A stretch of DNA of 64,000 nucleotides from NCBI RefSeq assembly GCF_035920445.1, contig NZ_CP109162.1, positions 6,200,001-6,264,000 of the forward strand, read 5' to 3'. This DNA comes from Nocardia sp. NBC_01730. GTDB taxonomy: Bacteria > Actinomycetota > Actinomycetes > Mycobacteriales > Mycobacteriaceae. This document shows positions 8,233 through 17,950 of this stretch, in pieces. Under the pieces are notes generated by a model. That model searched no databases. It saw only the letters and a list, made by a program, of their open reading frames with translations, and was not told the origin of the DNA. The position numbers and the translations under genes are program-made. Numbering within the stretch: position 1 is the first letter of the stretch; each line of letters opens with the position of its first letter.

Positions 8233-9483
8233 ATGCGGATTTCTTCCACCAGAAATGGGAACTTTCCTACGGTCGTGGTCACCGGACTCGCGGCGACCAC
8301 GTCCATCGCGGGCGATGCGGACTCCACCTGGAAGGGCCTGCTCGACGGCGAGAGCGGCATCGACGTCCTGGACGACGACTTCATCGACCAGTTCGAGCTG
8401 CCGGTCCGGATCGGCGGTCATCTGAAGGTCAAGCCCTCGGCCCGCCTCTCCACCAGCGAGGCGCGCCGGCTTGCGTATGTCGAGCAGATGGCCACAGTGC
8501 TCGGTCGCGACGTCTGGCGCAACGCGGGCAGCCCTGAGGTGGACAAGGACCGCCTCGGGGTGTCCATCGGCACCGGACTCGGCGGCGCCGAGGGGATCAT
8601 CGACGCGCGCGACAAGCTGAGCAACGGTGGCTACCGCAAGGTTTCGCCACTCACCGTCCAGGCCGTCATGCCCAACGGCGCCGCCGCGTGCGTCGCGCTG
8701 GAACTCGGCGCGCGGGCCGGTGCGGCGACGCCGGTCTCGGCCTGCTCATCGGGGTCGGAGGCGATCGCCAACGCGTGGAAGATGATCGTCATGGGTGACG
8801 CCGACATGGTGGTCACCGGCGGAGTCGAGGGCTCGATCCAGGCGCTCGCGATCGCGGCGTTCACCATGATGCGCGCCATGAGCACCCGCAACGACGCGCC
8901 GAAGTGCGCCTCCCGTCCGTTCGACACCGATCGTGACGGGTTCGTGTTCGGCGAGGCAGGCGCGATGATGGTGGTCGAGACCGAGGAACACGCCAAGGCG
9001 CGCGGCGCGACCATCCACGCGCGGCTGCTCGGAGCCGGCATCACCTCGGACGGCTTCCACCTGGTCGCACCCGACCCCGATGGCACCGGCGCGGCGCGCG
9101 CGATGACGCGGGCGCTGCAGACCGCAGGGCTGGTCAAGAGCGATATCTCGCACATCAACGCGCACGCGACGGCCACTCCGATCGGCGACACCGCCGAGGC
9201 GCGCGCGATCGCGGAGGCGGTCGGCAACCACGCGTCGGTCTACGCGCCCAAGTCGGCCCTCGGCCACTCGATCGGTGCCGTCGGCGCCCTAGAATCGGTG
9301 ATCACCGTGCTCAGTGTGCGCGACGGCATCGTGCCGCCCACGCTGAACCTGGACAACCAGGATCCGGACATCGATCTGGATATCGTGCGTGGCCGATCCC
9401 GGACCGGGCGTATCGACTACGCCGTGAAGAACTCCTTCGGCTTCGGCGGGCACAACGTCGCACTCGCGTTCGGCCGCTATTGA
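8233..9483 (+). CDS. KasA/KasB-like beta-ketoacyl-ACP synthase II (paralogue)
   Basis: A 416-residue KAS II very similar in layout to mycobacterial KasA. It has [18 protein letters not shown] near the start, [13 protein letters not shown], the nucleophile motif [13 protein letters not shown] (Cys near residue 171), the first catalytic His in [11 protein letters not shown] and the second in [16 protein letters not shown], and the C-terminus [17 protein letters not shown]. The usual NAHGTATP reads NAHATATP here, a Gly-to-Ala change beside the active-site His. KasA enzymes extend meromycolate precursors in FAS-II, normally inside an acpM-kasA-kasB-accD6 cluster. None of those partners is next to it. 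It is followed by a FadD32-like ligase. Confidence 0.9.
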   Translation: MRISSTRNGNFPTVVVTGLAATTSIAGDADSTWKGLLDGESGIDVLDDDFIDQFELPVRIGGHLKVKPSARLSTSEARRLAYVEQMATVLGRDVWRNAGSPEVDKDRLGVSIGTGLGGAEGIIDARDKLSNGGYRKVSPLTVQAVMPNGAAACVALELGARAGAATPVSACSSGSEAIANAWKMIVMGDADMVVTGGVEGSIQALAIAAFTMMRAMSTRNDAPKCASRPFDTDRDGFVFGEAGAMMVVETEEHAKARGATIHARLLGAGITSDGFHLVAPDPDGTGAARAMTRALQTAGLVKSDISHINAHATATPIGDTAEARAIAEAVGNHASVYAPKSALGHSIGAVGALESVITVLSVRDGIVPPTLNLDNQDPDIDLDIVRGRSRTGRIDYAVKNSFGFGGHNVALAFGRY

Positions 9484-9590
9484 GCGTCGGGAGGTCGCGC
9501 ACCTGCTAGCCTTCCCGACGCTTCGCTATCGACCTGTGTTCGGTGTCATTGCACGGCCTGAGTGCCGGTGCGCTGGAAAAGGATGAGGCG

Positions 9591-11519
9591 ATGATCGACG
9601 AAACCTTCGACGACTATCTGGACGATCAGGGCAATATCGAGATCCGCGGTGACAGGACCCTGATCGACTTCGTCGACAAGCACACGGCGGAGAACGGCGA
9701 CGACCTCGCCTACCGCTTCATCGACTACTCCCGCGAACGCGACGGTGAGTACTACGAACTCACCTGGCGGCAGTTCGGTGTGCGGTTGCGAGCGGTGGCG
9801 GCCCGGCTGCAGCAGGTCACGCGGCCGGGCGACCGGGTGGCGATCCTGGCTCCGCAGGGGCTCGACTACGTCGTCTCGATATTCGCCGCGGTGTACGCAG
9901 GCAATATCGCGGTGCCGCTGTTCGATCCGGAGGAGCAGGGCCACACCGATCGGTTGCACGCGGTGCTCGGCGACTGCAGGCCTGCGGCGATTCTGACGGT
10001 GGGGTCCGCGGCGGGCGGGGTACGGAACCTCTTCCGGAATCTGCCTGCACCGCAGCGGCCGCGCATCATCGCGGTGGAAGCGGTCCCGGACAGTGTCGGC
10101 GCGCTCTGGGTGCTACCCGACATCAACATCGACAGTGTCGCCTACCTGCAGTACACCTCGGGCTCCACTCGGACACCCGCTGGGGTGGAGATCACCCACC
10201 GTGCGGTCGGCACGAACCTGCTGCAGATGATCGACGCCATCGGCGTCACCGAGCATTCGCGCGGTGTCACCTGGCTGCCGCTGTTCCACGACATGGGTCT
10301 GCTGTCTGTGATCCTGCCGACCATCGGCGGCGGATTCATCACGATCATGTCGCCGAGCGCGTTCGTGCGCCGGCCGTACCGCTGGATCAAGGAGTTGGCC
10401 GCGGCCTCCGACGGCGCGGGAACCTTTGCCGCCGCACCGAATTTCGCGTTCGAGCACGCCGCGGCGCGGGGCAAGCCGAAGCCGGACGAGGAGTTGGATC
10501 TGTCGAACGTGATCGGGTTGATCAACGGCAGCGAGCCGGTCTCGGTGTCATCGATGAAGAAGTTCAACGAGGCGTTCGCGCCGTACGGGTTGCCCGAGAC
10601 GGCGATCAAGCCCTGCTACGGCATGGCGGAGGCGACGCTGTTCGTGTCGGCGACCAAGGCCGAGGACAAGGCGAAGGTCGTGTACGTGGATCGCTCCGCG
10701 TTGAACGCCGGGCGCATGGTCGAGACCTCGCAGGACGCGGACAATGCGATCGCCCAAGTGTCATGCGGCTACGTCGCGCTGACCCAGTGGGCGGTGATCG
10801 TCGACCCGGAGCAAGGCACCGAGCGGCGCGACGGCGAGGTCGGCGAGATCTGGCTGCACGGCGATAACATGGGCATCGGGTACTGGGGCCGCCCTGAGGA
10901 GAGCCAGGCCACTTTCCGCGCCCAGCTGGCCGCGCGGCTGGCAGCGGGCAGCCATGCCGAAGGCACCGAGCCGGACGCCAACTGGATGCGCACCGGCGAT
11001 TACGGCGCGTACCTGGACGGCGAGCTGTACATCACCGGCCGGGTCAAGGACCTGGTGATCGTGGACGGACGCAATCACTACCCACAGGACCTGGAGTTCT
11101 CCGCCCAGGAATCGAGCACGGCGCTACGTCCTGGCTTCGTCGCGGCGTTCTCGGTGCCCGCCAACGAGCTGCCCGTGCTGGTTTCCGATCAAGACAGTCA
11201 CGTCGGCTTGACGTTCGACGCCGACGATACCTCCGAGCAGCTGGTGATCGTCGCGGAGCGCAACATCGGCGCGGGGAAGCTGGAACCCCGGCCGGTCGCC
11301 GACACCGTGCGTGCCGCCATTTCCCAGCGTCACGGCGTCACGGTGCGCGACGTGCTACTCGTGCCCGCCGGCTCGATCCCACGCACCTCCAGCGGCAAGA
11401 TCGCCCGCCGCGCCTGTCGTGCGGCGTACCTGGAGGGCACGCTGCGCGGCGGCCACCAGCAGCAGGCGTTCCCGGACGCGCAGGCGGAGTGGGACTCGGG
11501 GAGCGTGATCGTCGGCTAG
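9591..11519 (+). CDS. FadD32-like long-chain fatty acid-AMP ligase (FAAL)
   Basis: Adenylate-forming ligase of 642 residues from ATG 9591, chosen for the AAGGATGAGG ribosome-binding site just upstream. Motifs include [19 protein letters not shown] (P-loop), [68 protein letters not shown] and [11 protein letters not shown]. These, with [14 protein letters not shown] at the end, match FadD32, which loads meromycolyl-AMP onto Pks13. FadD32 normally neighbours pks13 and accD4. Here it stands with a KasA paralogue and ABC exporters, so it is probably a second copy for another lipid. Gap to the KAS gene: about 107 bp. Confidence 0.9.
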   Translation: MIDETFDDYLDDQGNIEIRGDRTLIDFVDKHTAENGDDLAYRFIDYSRERDGEYYELTWRQFGVRLRAVAARLQQVTRPGDRVAILAPQGLDYVVSIFAAVYAGNIAVPLFDPEEQGHTDRLHAVLGDCRPAAILTVGSAAGGVRNLFRNLPAPQRPRIIAVEAVPDSVGALWVLPDINIDSVAYLQYTSGSTRTPAGVEITHRAVGTNLLQMIDAIGVTEHSRGVTWLPLFHDMGLLSVILPTIGGGFITIMSPSAFVRRPYRWIKELAAASDGAGTFAAAPNFAFEHAAARGKPKPDEELDLSNVIGLINGSEPVSVSSMKKFNEAFAPYGLPETAIKPCYGMAEATLFVSATKAEDKAKVVYVDRSALNAGRMVETSQDADNAIAQVSCGYVALTQWAVIVDPEQGTERRDGEVGEIWLHGDNMGIGYWGRPEESQATFRAQLAARLAAGSHAEGTEPDANWMRTGDYGAYLDGELYITGRVKDLVIVDGRNHYPQDLEFSAQESSTALRPGFVAAFSVPANELPVLVSDQDSHVGLTFDADDTSEQLVIVAERNIGAGKLEPRPVADTVRAAISQRHGVTVRDVLLVPAGSIPRTSSGKIARRACRAAYLEGTLRGGHQQQAFPDAQAEWDSGSVIVG

Positions 11520-11552
11520 CCGCCGAAATTCGGTGGTGCACTCGAATTCACG

Positions 11553-11585
11553 GACGTCGGCGCCTGCGATGTGGGCGCCGACGTC
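11553..11585 (+). terminator. Terminator hairpin after the FAAL gene
   Basis: A 12-bp perfect stem, GACGTCGGCGCC with GGCGCCGACGTC, has a 9-nt loop. A second hairpin with stem CGTGCCGCGG/CCGCGGCACG follows at 11598-11627. Tandem stems this close after a stop codon suggest transcription termination. Confidence 0.7.
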
Positions 11586-11645
11586 GTCACAGGTGCCCGT
11601 GCCGCGGAAGCGCTCCCCCGCGGCACGAGCGCCGAGTCCATGCCC

Positions 11646-11676
11646 TTGACCTCGAGGTTGCTCGAGGTTGTTCGCT
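11646..11676 (+). promoter_or_regulatory. SoxR/MerR-type promoter dyad upstream of the ABC exporter
   Basis: TTGACC (11646-11651) overlaps the dyad CCTCGAGGTTGCTCGAGG (11650-11667), which has 7-bp arms and a 4-bp centre. MerR-family activators such as SoxR bind an 18-bp dyad of form CCTCAAG-n4-CTTGAGG placed between a TTGACC -35 and a -10 at 19-bp spacing. At that spacing the -10 would be TTCGCT at 11671-11676, a weak match. No MerR gene is present in the window. The site type is inference from the pattern. Confidence 0.45.
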
Positions 11677-11865
11677 GAGGGCATGAACGCCGTTCCCGCT
11701 TGCGGGCCGACCGTTGTGTCCAGCGTGGACGCGGTATCGGGCCAGCCGGAAAATCGGTTGGCCGATCCGGGGCCCGGTGCGACCCTGGAATGTCGGACCT
11801 CGATGCGAACATCATCGAGAGTTCCGTCTTCCGACACCGCAATCCACGGAACTCGAGGGGGAGCT

Positions 11866-13671
11866 TTGTCAGTCGCACTGGACATTTCGGCCGAACCGGA
11901 GGCCGACAGACCGGCGCGGCCCGCCGCCGCGCCGCGCCGCCTGCATTCACTGCGCCGTTTCTGGCCGTATCTGCGTCCGCACCGCGCCGCGCTGCTCGCC
12001 GCCTGCGGCCTCGCGATCCTCGCCACCTTCACGGCCATCGTGATTCCGCTGATGATCGCCAGAATCATCGACGGGCCGATCGCCGAGCGGGATTTCCCGA
12101 AAGCCCTCGGGCCGGTGGCTGTCGTGCTGGTACTCGGCCTGCTGGAGGCGCTCGGCGTGTGGGGGCGTCGCTGGCTGGTCTCCAAACCGGCCACCCAGTT
12201 CGAGATCGCCATGCGCGCCGAGATCTTTCGCAAATTGCAGTCGCTGGCGATCGGTAGGCACGATGCATGGGAGTCTGGTCAGCTGCTCTCGCGCGCGGTG
12301 GACGACCTGGCGACCATGCGGCGGTTCGTCGCGTTCGCCGGGCCGTTCCTGCTGATGCACACCGTGATCATCCCGGTCGGCCTGCTCGTGCTGTTCGCGC
12401 TGAACTTGCAGATCGGCCTGATGTTCGCGACCGTGTCGATTCCGTTGGTGTACATCTGCATTCGGTTCGAACGGCAGTACTCGGTGGCCTCACGGCGTTC
12501 GCAGGACCAGTCCGGCGACTTGGCCACCACGGCTGAGGAATCGGCACAGGGGGTGCGCGTGCTCAAGGCGTTCGGCCGCGGCGTGTTCTTCGGCGGCCGG
12601 TTCACCGCCCAGTCGCGCGAGCTGCAGCGGACGGAGCTGCTGAAGGTGCGGCTGGACGCGACCCTGTGGTCGGCCATGGTGGGCCTGTCGCAGCTGGCCA
12701 TCGCGTTCGCGCTCGGCTACGGCGGCTACGCGGTGGTGCACGGCGCGATGACGCTCGGCACCCTGGTTGCGGGCATTACGTTGGCTACCTTCCTGCAGTG
12801 GCCGATCATCTGGACCGGCTTCCTGCTCGCCGAGCTGAACGACGCGCGCACCGCGGCGGACCGGTACTGGGAGATCATCGACACCCCGATCGACATCACC
12901 GATCCGGCCGATCCGGTGGACCTGCCGGATCGGCTCGTCGGCGAGTTGCGCTTGGAAGGTGTGCATTTCACCTTTCCTGATGCCGAAACCGGAGTACTGC
13001 AGGATGTTTCGCTGACAGTACGGCCCGGTGAAACGGTGGCCCTGGTCGGTGCGACCGGCAGTGGAAAGACGGCGCTGCTCAATCTGATTCCGCGCCTGTA
13101 CGACGTGACGGGTGGCGCCATCACCGTCGACGGCATCGATATCGCCGGCATGCTGCTGGCAGATCTGCGCTCGCTGGTATCGGTCGCGTTCGAGGACCCG
13201 GTGCTGTTTTCGGCGAGCGTGCGGGAAAACGTCGCGCTCGGCGTCCCGGACGCCACCGACGCCGATGTGCGTCGCGCGCTCGACGTCGCCCAGGCCACCG
13301 GGTTCGTCGACGACCTGCCCTGGGGTCTGGACACCAGGATCGGCGAACAGGGCCTGAGTCTGTCCGGCGGCCAGCGTCAGCGGCTCGCGCTGGCCCGCGC
13401 GGTGCTCGGCGGCGCGGGGAAGCGCAGCCGGATCATGGTGCTCGACGACCCGCTGTCCGCGCTCGACGTGGAGACCGAGGAGCGGGTGCAGGAGCGGCTG
13501 CGCACAGTGCTTGCCGACGCGACGACGCTGCTCGTCGCACACCGTCCGTCCACAGCGGCACTGGCCGATCGGGTCGCGGTGCTGGCCGACGGCCGGATCG
13601 TCGCCGAGGGCACACACGACCACCTGCTGCGGGTCAGCGGCAGATACCGAGAACTGATGGGAGGTGAGTAG
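11866..13671 (+). CDS. ABC exporter subunit (TM + NBD), degenerate-site half of a heterodimer
   Basis: A type IV exporter half of 601 residues from TTG 11866, preceded by GAGGGGGAG. About six TM helices occupy roughly residues 40-320. The NBD has Walker A VGATGSGKTALLN, Q-loop VAFEDPVLFS, canonical signature LSGGQRQRLALARA and H-loop VAHRPST. Walker B is MVLDDPLSALD, with Asp where the catalytic Glu normally sits. The partner gene begins 2 bp after the stop and carries the consensus Glu but a variant signature. This split is characteristic of asymmetric heterodimeric exporters such as TM287/288. Substrates are probably lipids or drugs; this is not determined by the sequence. Confidence 0.9.
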   Translation: MSVALDISAEPEADRPARPAAAPRRLHSLRRFWPYLRPHRAALLAACGLAILATFTAIVIPLMIARIIDGPIAERDFPKALGPVAVVLVLGLLEALGVWGRRWLVSKPATQFEIAMRAEIFRKLQSLAIGRHDAWESGQLLSRAVDDLATMRRFVAFAGPFLLMHTVIIPVGLLVLFALNLQIGLMFATVSIPLVYICIRFERQYSVASRRSQDQSGDLATTAEESAQGVRVLKAFGRGVFFGGRFTAQSRELQRTELLKVRLDATLWSAMVGLSQLAIAFALGYGGYAVVHGAMTLGTLVAGITLATFLQWPIIWTGFLLAELNDARTAADRYWEIIDTPIDITDPADPVDLPDRLVGELRLEGVHFTFPDAETGVLQDVSLTVRPGETVALVGATGSGKTALLNLIPRLYDVTGGAITVDGIDIAGMLLADLRSLVSVAFEDPVLFSASVRENVALGVPDATDADVRRALDVAQATGFVDDLPWGLDTRIGEQGLSLSGGQRQRLALARAVLGGAGKRSRIMVLDDPLSALDVETEERVQERLRTVLADATTLLVAHRPSTAALADRVAVLADGRIVAEGTHDHLLRVSGRYRELMGGE

Positions 13672-13673
13672 CA

Positions 13674-15668
13674 GTGACTACGGACACGATCGTGTCGAAA
13701 GACGTGGCGACACAGGATGCCCAGGTTGCCCGGGACGAAGTGGCCGACTGGCGCGGCATCGCGAGCGAGGACAAGGAGGTCACCGAGACAGGAAATCTGG
13801 CGCTGGCCGACCGGTCCCGGCTGCTGCTGCTCGACCTGGTCCGGCCCTACCGCAAGCTGACGGCGTTCGCGCTGGTGCTCATCGTGGTCGACAACGTGGC
13901 GACGGTGTCGGCGCCGCTGTTCGTCGCACACGGGCTGGACACCGGCATCGCGCGGGGTGCGGAAGGCAACTGGCACCCGCTCACCTTGACCGTGGCCGGT
14001 TACCTCGGCTCGGTGCTGCTCGGCGTGCTCACCACGTTCTTCTTCCTGCGGGTGTCCGGCAGGCTCAGCCAGAGCGTGCTGTTCGACCTGCGAGTGCGCT
14101 CGTTCACGCACATACAGCGGCTCAGCGTCGCATTCCATGAGAAGTACACCTCCGGCAAGGTGGTCGCCCGGCTCACCGGAGACATCGAGACGCTGCAGGA
14201 GCTGCTGGAGGGCGCGCTCAACCAGGCGCTGAGCGCGATCCTCTCGGTGCTGACCATCGCGGCGCTGCTGATCTATCTGGATAAGACTCTCGCGGTGATC
14301 GTGCTGGCCGGTTTCGTGCCTTTGGTGCTGGTCACCCGCTGGGCGCAGCGCAGGCAACGCGCGGGCTACCGCCGCACGCGCGGCGCGATCGCCAAGGTGG
14401 TCGTGCAGTTCGTCGAGTCGATGGGCGGCATGCGCGCGGTGCAGACGTTCCGGCGCGAGCAGCGCAACGAGGCGGTGCTCGCCGTCGAGGACGGCGAATA
14501 CCGCCGGGCGACCACCGCGGCCATGCGCGGCATGGGCGACTACGCGGGCCTCACCAGGCTGCTCGGCAACCTGACGACGGTGATCGTCATCCTGGTCGGC
14601 GCGTGGCGGGTGATCGAGGGCGACCTAGCGGTCGGGGTGCTCGCGGCCTACCTGCTCTACCTCAACGAGTTCTACGGTCCGCTGGACGAACTCGCGCAGG
14701 TGTTCAACTCGTACCAGTCCGCAGCGGCGGCGCTGGAGAAGATCTCGGGTGTGCTCGAGGAGGAGCCGTCGGTCCCGGAGCCGGCGCAGCCGGCAGCTCT
14801 GGGCAAGGCGTCGGGCGCGATCCGGATGGACAAGGTGTGGTTCGGCTACGGAGCCACGTCCGCCGAGCTGCCCGACGGTCCCGGCGGGGAGGTCACGCGG
14901 CTCCCCGCGAACAGCGCGGCCGTGGTCGCCGAGGTGGCGGGCTCGGGCGAATCCGAGGGCGAGCGGGACAGCCGCAGGAAGCGACCGGTGCTGCCGGAGT
15001 TCACCTTGGACATACCGGCCGGACAGGTGGTCGCGCTGGTCGGAGCGACCGGGGCGGGCAAGTCGACACTGGCCAAGCTGCTGACGCGGTTCTACGACCC
15101 GTCCGGTGGCTCGGTCACCCTGGACGGCGTCGACCTGCGTGACCTCTCGGACGCCGACCTGCGTCGCAACGTCGTGATGGTCACTCAGGAGTCCTACCTG
15201 TTCTCCGGGTCGGTCGCCGACAACATCCGGTTCGGTAGGCCGGACGCCACCGACGCGGAGGTGTTCGCCGCGGCACGCGCGGTCGGTCTGTACGACTTCG
15301 TGCGGTCTCTGTCCGAGGGCTTCGCCACCGACGTGCGCAAGCGTGGTGGCAGGCTCTCGGCGGGTCAGCGGCAGCTGGTCGCGTTCGCCAGGGTGTTCCT
15401 GGCCGATCCCGCCGTGATCGTGCTCGACGAGGCCACCTCGAGCCTGGACATCCCGAGCGAGCGGCTCGTGCAGCATGCGCTGGAGACCGTGCTGCGCGGG
15501 CGCACCGCGGTGATCATCGCGCACCGGTTGTCCACGGTGGCGATCGCGGACCGGGTGCTCGTGCTCGAGTCCGGACGGATCGTCGAGGACGGTGCACCGG
15601 ACGAGCTGATCGTAGGGACCGGCAGATTCGCCGGTCTGCACGCGGCGTGGCGCGAGTCGTTGGTGTGA
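13674..15668 (+). CDS. ABC exporter subunit, catalytic partner with an inserted NBD segment
   Basis: Second half of the exporter, 664 residues from GTG 13674. After a charged N-terminus come about six TM helices, then the NBD. The NBD has Walker A VGATGAGKSTLAKLL, Walker B VIVLDEATSSLD with the catalytic Glu, H-loop IAHRLST and variant signature LSAGQRQLVAFAR. Between the A-loop strand (VWFGYG, near residue 391) and the strand leading to Walker A (FTLDIPAG) there is an extra segment of roughly 50 residues. It is rich in Gly, Ser, Glu and Arg and absent from typical exporters. Mycobacterial Rv1272c/Rv1273c are comparable two-gene exporters. It is co-translated with the preceding gene. Confidence 0.9.
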   Translation: MTTDTIVSKDVATQDAQVARDEVADWRGIASEDKEVTETGNLALADRSRLLLLDLVRPYRKLTAFALVLIVVDNVATVSAPLFVAHGLDTGIARGAEGNWHPLTLTVAGYLGSVLLGVLTTFFFLRVSGRLSQSVLFDLRVRSFTHIQRLSVAFHEKYTSGKVVARLTGDIETLQELLEGALNQALSAILSVLTIAALLIYLDKTLAVIVLAGFVPLVLVTRWAQRRQRAGYRRTRGAIAKVVVQFVESMGGMRAVQTFRREQRNEAVLAVEDGEYRRATTAAMRGMGDYAGLTRLLGNLTTVIVILVGAWRVIEGDLAVGVLAAYLLYLNEFYGPLDELAQVFNSYQSAAAALEKISGVLEEEPSVPEPAQPAALGKASGAIRMDKVWFGYGATSAELPDGPGGEVTRLPANSAAVVAEVAGSGESEGERDSRRKRPVLPEFTLDIPAGQVVALVGATGAGKSTLAKLLTRFYDPSGGSVTLDGVDLRDLSDADLRRNVVMVTQESYLFSGSVADNIRFGRPDATDAEVFAAARAVGLYDFVRSLSEGFATDVRKRGGRLSAGQRQLVAFARVFLADPAVIVLDEATSSLDIPSERLVQHALETVLRGRTAVIIAHRLSTVAIADRVLVLESGRIVEDGAPDELIVGTGRFAGLHAAWRESLV

Positions 15669-15719
15669 TGAGCGTTGGTGTTGTGCGGGTTACGGCAAGG
15701 TGTCGCTTACGGTAGATAC

Positions 15720-16334
15720 GTGACAACCCCAGCCTCCGACCCCGAGATTCCCGCCGAGAGCCCGCGGGCATCCCGGTGGCCGGCGATTCTCACCTGGCGC
15801 GCGCCTGACGCGTCGCGGATGGAGTCGGTCCGGGTGACGGTCAATGGCAACCGCATCCGTGCCGCCGGGCGCATGATCGGCGGCGCGGGCGCGGACCATC
15901 CCGCGTTCAGCGCCTCCTATGACCTGGTCACCGACGAGAACGGCAGGACGAAGCGGCTCTCGCTGCGCACCACGACCGCCGCTGGCGAGCGGCAAGCCTC
16001 GATCGCCAGGGACGAGGAGAACTATTGGCTCGTCGACTCGGGCGGCAACCACGTCCGCTCCACCTTCGCGGGCGCGCTCGACGTGGACGTGGTGCTCAGC
16101 CCGTTCTTCAACACTTTGCCGATCCGTCGCTACGACCTGCAGCACGCCGTGGAGGCCGTCCAGGTCCCGGTGGTCTACGTCCGCCTGCCCGACCTGCTCG
16201 TGCAGGAGGCCACGTTGATCTACAGCAGCGCGGCCGAGGGCATCAGCGTGCTGTCCCCGGTCTCCAGCGCGACCGTCACCGTCGACGCCGACGGCTTTCT
16301 CCTGGACTACCCGGGCCTGGCCGAGCGGATCTGA
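15720..16334 (+). CDS. Putative glycolipid-binding protein (PF06475-type)
   Basis: A 204-residue soluble protein from GTG 15720, 52 bp downstream of the ABC pair and probably in its operon. It has the family traits AILTWRAPDASRMESVRV near the start, FSASYDLVTDENGRTKRLSLRT, YWLVDSGG, DVDVVLSPFFNTLPIRRYDL and a C-terminal FLLDYPGLAERI. Structural work on the family describes a barrel suited to glycolipid binding. Its place behind a lipid-type exporter fits a lipid-handling job, but this link is inference. An upstream ATG-less extension to 15675 is rejected because its residues look non-coding. Confidence 0.75.
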   Translation: MTTPASDPEIPAESPRASRWPAILTWRAPDASRMESVRVTVNGNRIRAAGRMIGGAGADHPAFSASYDLVTDENGRTKRLSLRTTTAAGERQASIARDEENYWLVDSGGNHVRSTFAGALDVDVVLSPFFNTLPIRRYDLQHAVEAVQVPVVYVRLPDLLVQEATLIYSSAAEGISVLSPVSSATVTVDADGFLLDYPGLAERI

Positions 16335-16400
16335 TCTTCGGTTCTCGTCGACCGGCGCCCGCCGTAGGTCGAGGCTGGTACCGCAGCAGAAAGAGTGTGT

Positions 16401-17351
16401 TCAGTCCAGCCGGGTGATGACTCCGCCACGCTGTCCGGCCGCGCGCAGGTCTTCCAGCCAATGGTGATCCCCGGGGCGGACATCGGTGATTTCCCACCGT
16501 CGCGCCGATTCGTAGCGTTGCCTGGCGTCGTGTCCGGCTTCGACCAGATCGACGAGGGAATTCTCCGCACGCAGGCTGTCGCGTGCAGCGCCGAGGACAG
16601 TGAGGGTTTCTTCCAGCACGTCCAGCAGCGCGTCGGAATTCGGTTCGCAGATCGCGCGGACCATGTCCGGCGCGGTGCTTGCGACGCGGGTGCCATCGCG
16701 GAATGATCCGGCGGCGAGCCCCAGAGCGAGATCGCCGCCCGAGGCACCGGACAGCGCCAGCGCCTCGGCGAGCACATGCGGCAGGTGCGAGATGCGGGCG
16801 ACGGCGCGGTCGTGTTCCTCGGCCACCACCGGGACGACGACCGAGCCGCAGTCCAGCGCGAGCCGCGCCACCCGGGTCCACGGGTCGGCACGGGTTCCTA
16901 CGTCCACCCCGACCGCCCACACGGCGTCGCGGAACAGGTCGGGATCGGTAGCGGCCCACCCGGATTCGGCGGTGCCCGTCATCGGATGGCCGCCGACGTA
17001 TCGGGCCCCGAGCCCATGTTTGTGCACGGCGGCGGCGACTGGCGTCTTCACACTCACCACGTCGGTCAGCGCGCACTGCGGCGCGAAGGTCGCGACCGAG
17101 GAAAGTATGTGGTCCACCGCGGGCATCGGCACCGCGACGACGATCAGCGCATCGGCGTCCGCGGCGCGTTGTAGTGCGGCGGGCAAGTCCTCCGTGACGG
17201 CGAAACCGTCGGCTCGCGCTGCCCGCGCCCCCGCGGCTGATCGGTTGTATCCCCAGCCGTCATAACCCGCGCCGACGGCCGCGCGCAGCAGCGAACCACC
17301 GATCAAACCCGTCCCGAGGACGCACACGGGTGCTTTCTTCGCGGAAGTCAC
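16401..17351 (-). CDS. tyrA: Prephenate dehydrogenase
   Basis: A 316-residue NAD(P)-dependent dehydrogenase from GTG 17351. The Rossmann motif is VCVLGTGLIGGSLLRAA, followed by PMPAVDHILSSVA, TDVVSVKTPV, GGHPMTGTAESGW and LPHVLAEALAL, all family landmarks. It converts prephenate to 4-hydroxyphenylpyruvate for tyrosine synthesis. It diverges from the TadA-associated gene with 58 bp between starts. An ATG at 17411 would extend it through that promoter region and overlap the neighbour, so the GTG is preferred. The same neighbour order is known in M. tuberculosis (Rv3754/Rv3753c/Rv3752c). Confidence 0.9.
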   Translation of the reverse strand: MTSAKKAPVCVLGTGLIGGSLLRAAVGAGYDGWGYNRSAAGARAARADGFAVTEDLPAALQRAADADALIVVAVPMPAVDHILSSVATFAPQCALTDVVSVKTPVAAAVHKHGLGARYVGGHPMTGTAESGWAATDPDLFRDAVWAVGVDVGTRADPWTRVARLALDCGSVVVPVVAEEHDRAVARISHLPHVLAEALALSGASGGDLALGLAAGSFRDGTRVASTAPDMVRAICEPNSDALLDVLEETLTVLGAARDSLRAENSLVDLVEAGHDARQRYESARRWEITDVRPGDHHWLEDLRAAGQRGGVITRLD

Positions 17352-17409
17352 CGGAACAGATTGGCATACGACTTCAACATTTCCGCTCGAGCCGACTACC
17401 GTTGCGGCC

Positions 17410-17949
17410 ATGGCAGCACAGCGCTCGGGCACGAACAGGGCGGCGTCGGACGATGACGACGACGTGGAAGGGTTCGCAGTGGCGGTTGTCCGCGAAGACG
17501 GCAAGTGGCGATGCAGTCCGCTGACCCGGGCTGCGCTCACCGATTTGTCCGCGGCGGAAACCGAGCTGAAGGCTTTGCGCAGCTCCGGAGCGGTGTTCGG
17601 ACTACTCGACGTCGATGACGAGTTCTTCATCGTGCTCCGGCCCGCGCCGAGCGGAACACGGATGCTGGTGTCGGACGCGACGGCCGCGATCGATTACGAC
17701 ATCGCCGCGGATGTCCTCGATGCCTTGAATGTGGAAATTCCCGACATCGACCCGGACGAGATCGACGACATCGAACCGTGGGAGGAGGGCGACCTCGGTG
17801 TGCTCGCCGATCTCGGCCTGCCCGAACCGGTGCTGAGCGTCATCCTCGCCGAGACCGACCTCTATCCGGACGAGCAGCTCGGCATGATCGCCCAGCGGCT
17901 CGGCTTCGCCGACGAACTCTCCGCGGTCCTGGACAAGCTGCCCCACTGA
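17410..17949 (+). CDS. TadA-associated acidic protein (TIGR03941-type)
   Basis: A 179-residue, very acidic protein (for example IPDIDPDEIDDIEPWEEGDLG) with a short disordered N-terminus containing DDDDD. It corresponds to the conserved actinobacterial 'tRNA adenosine deaminase-associated protein', encoded directly before tadA. No catalytic motif is visible and its function is not established. It ends 1 bp before the GTG of tadA, so the two are translationally coupled. Confidence 0.85.
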   Translation: MAAQRSGTNRAASDDDDDVEGFAVAVVREDGKWRCSPLTRAALTDLSAAETELKALRSSGAVFGLLDVDDEFFIVLRPAPSGTRMLVSDATAAIDYDIAADVLDALNVEIPDIDPDEIDDIEPWEEGDLGVLADLGLPEPVLSVILAETDLYPDEQLGMIAQRLGFADELSAVLDKLPH

Positions 17950-17950
17950 C

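Larger units (their letters stand above)
11520..11865. other. Intergenic region between the FAAL and ABC genes: two hairpins and a dyad promoter
   Basis: No gene is supported here. It holds two strong hairpins (11553-11585 and 11598-11627) that should end the FAAL transcript. A TTGACC-linked dyad follows at 11646-11667, and then about 180 bp open in the frame of the next ABC gene. An upstream ATG at 11683 is in frame, but the residues it would add do not resemble an ABC exporter N-terminus. Confidence 0.6.

Noticed and set aside
11683..11865. ATG 11683 as start of the first ABC subunit
   Set aside because: It adds 61 residues that do not resemble exporter N-termini. TTG 11866 has a strong SD (GAGGGGGAG) and gives the normal length. 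It is kept as an alternative in the promoter finding.
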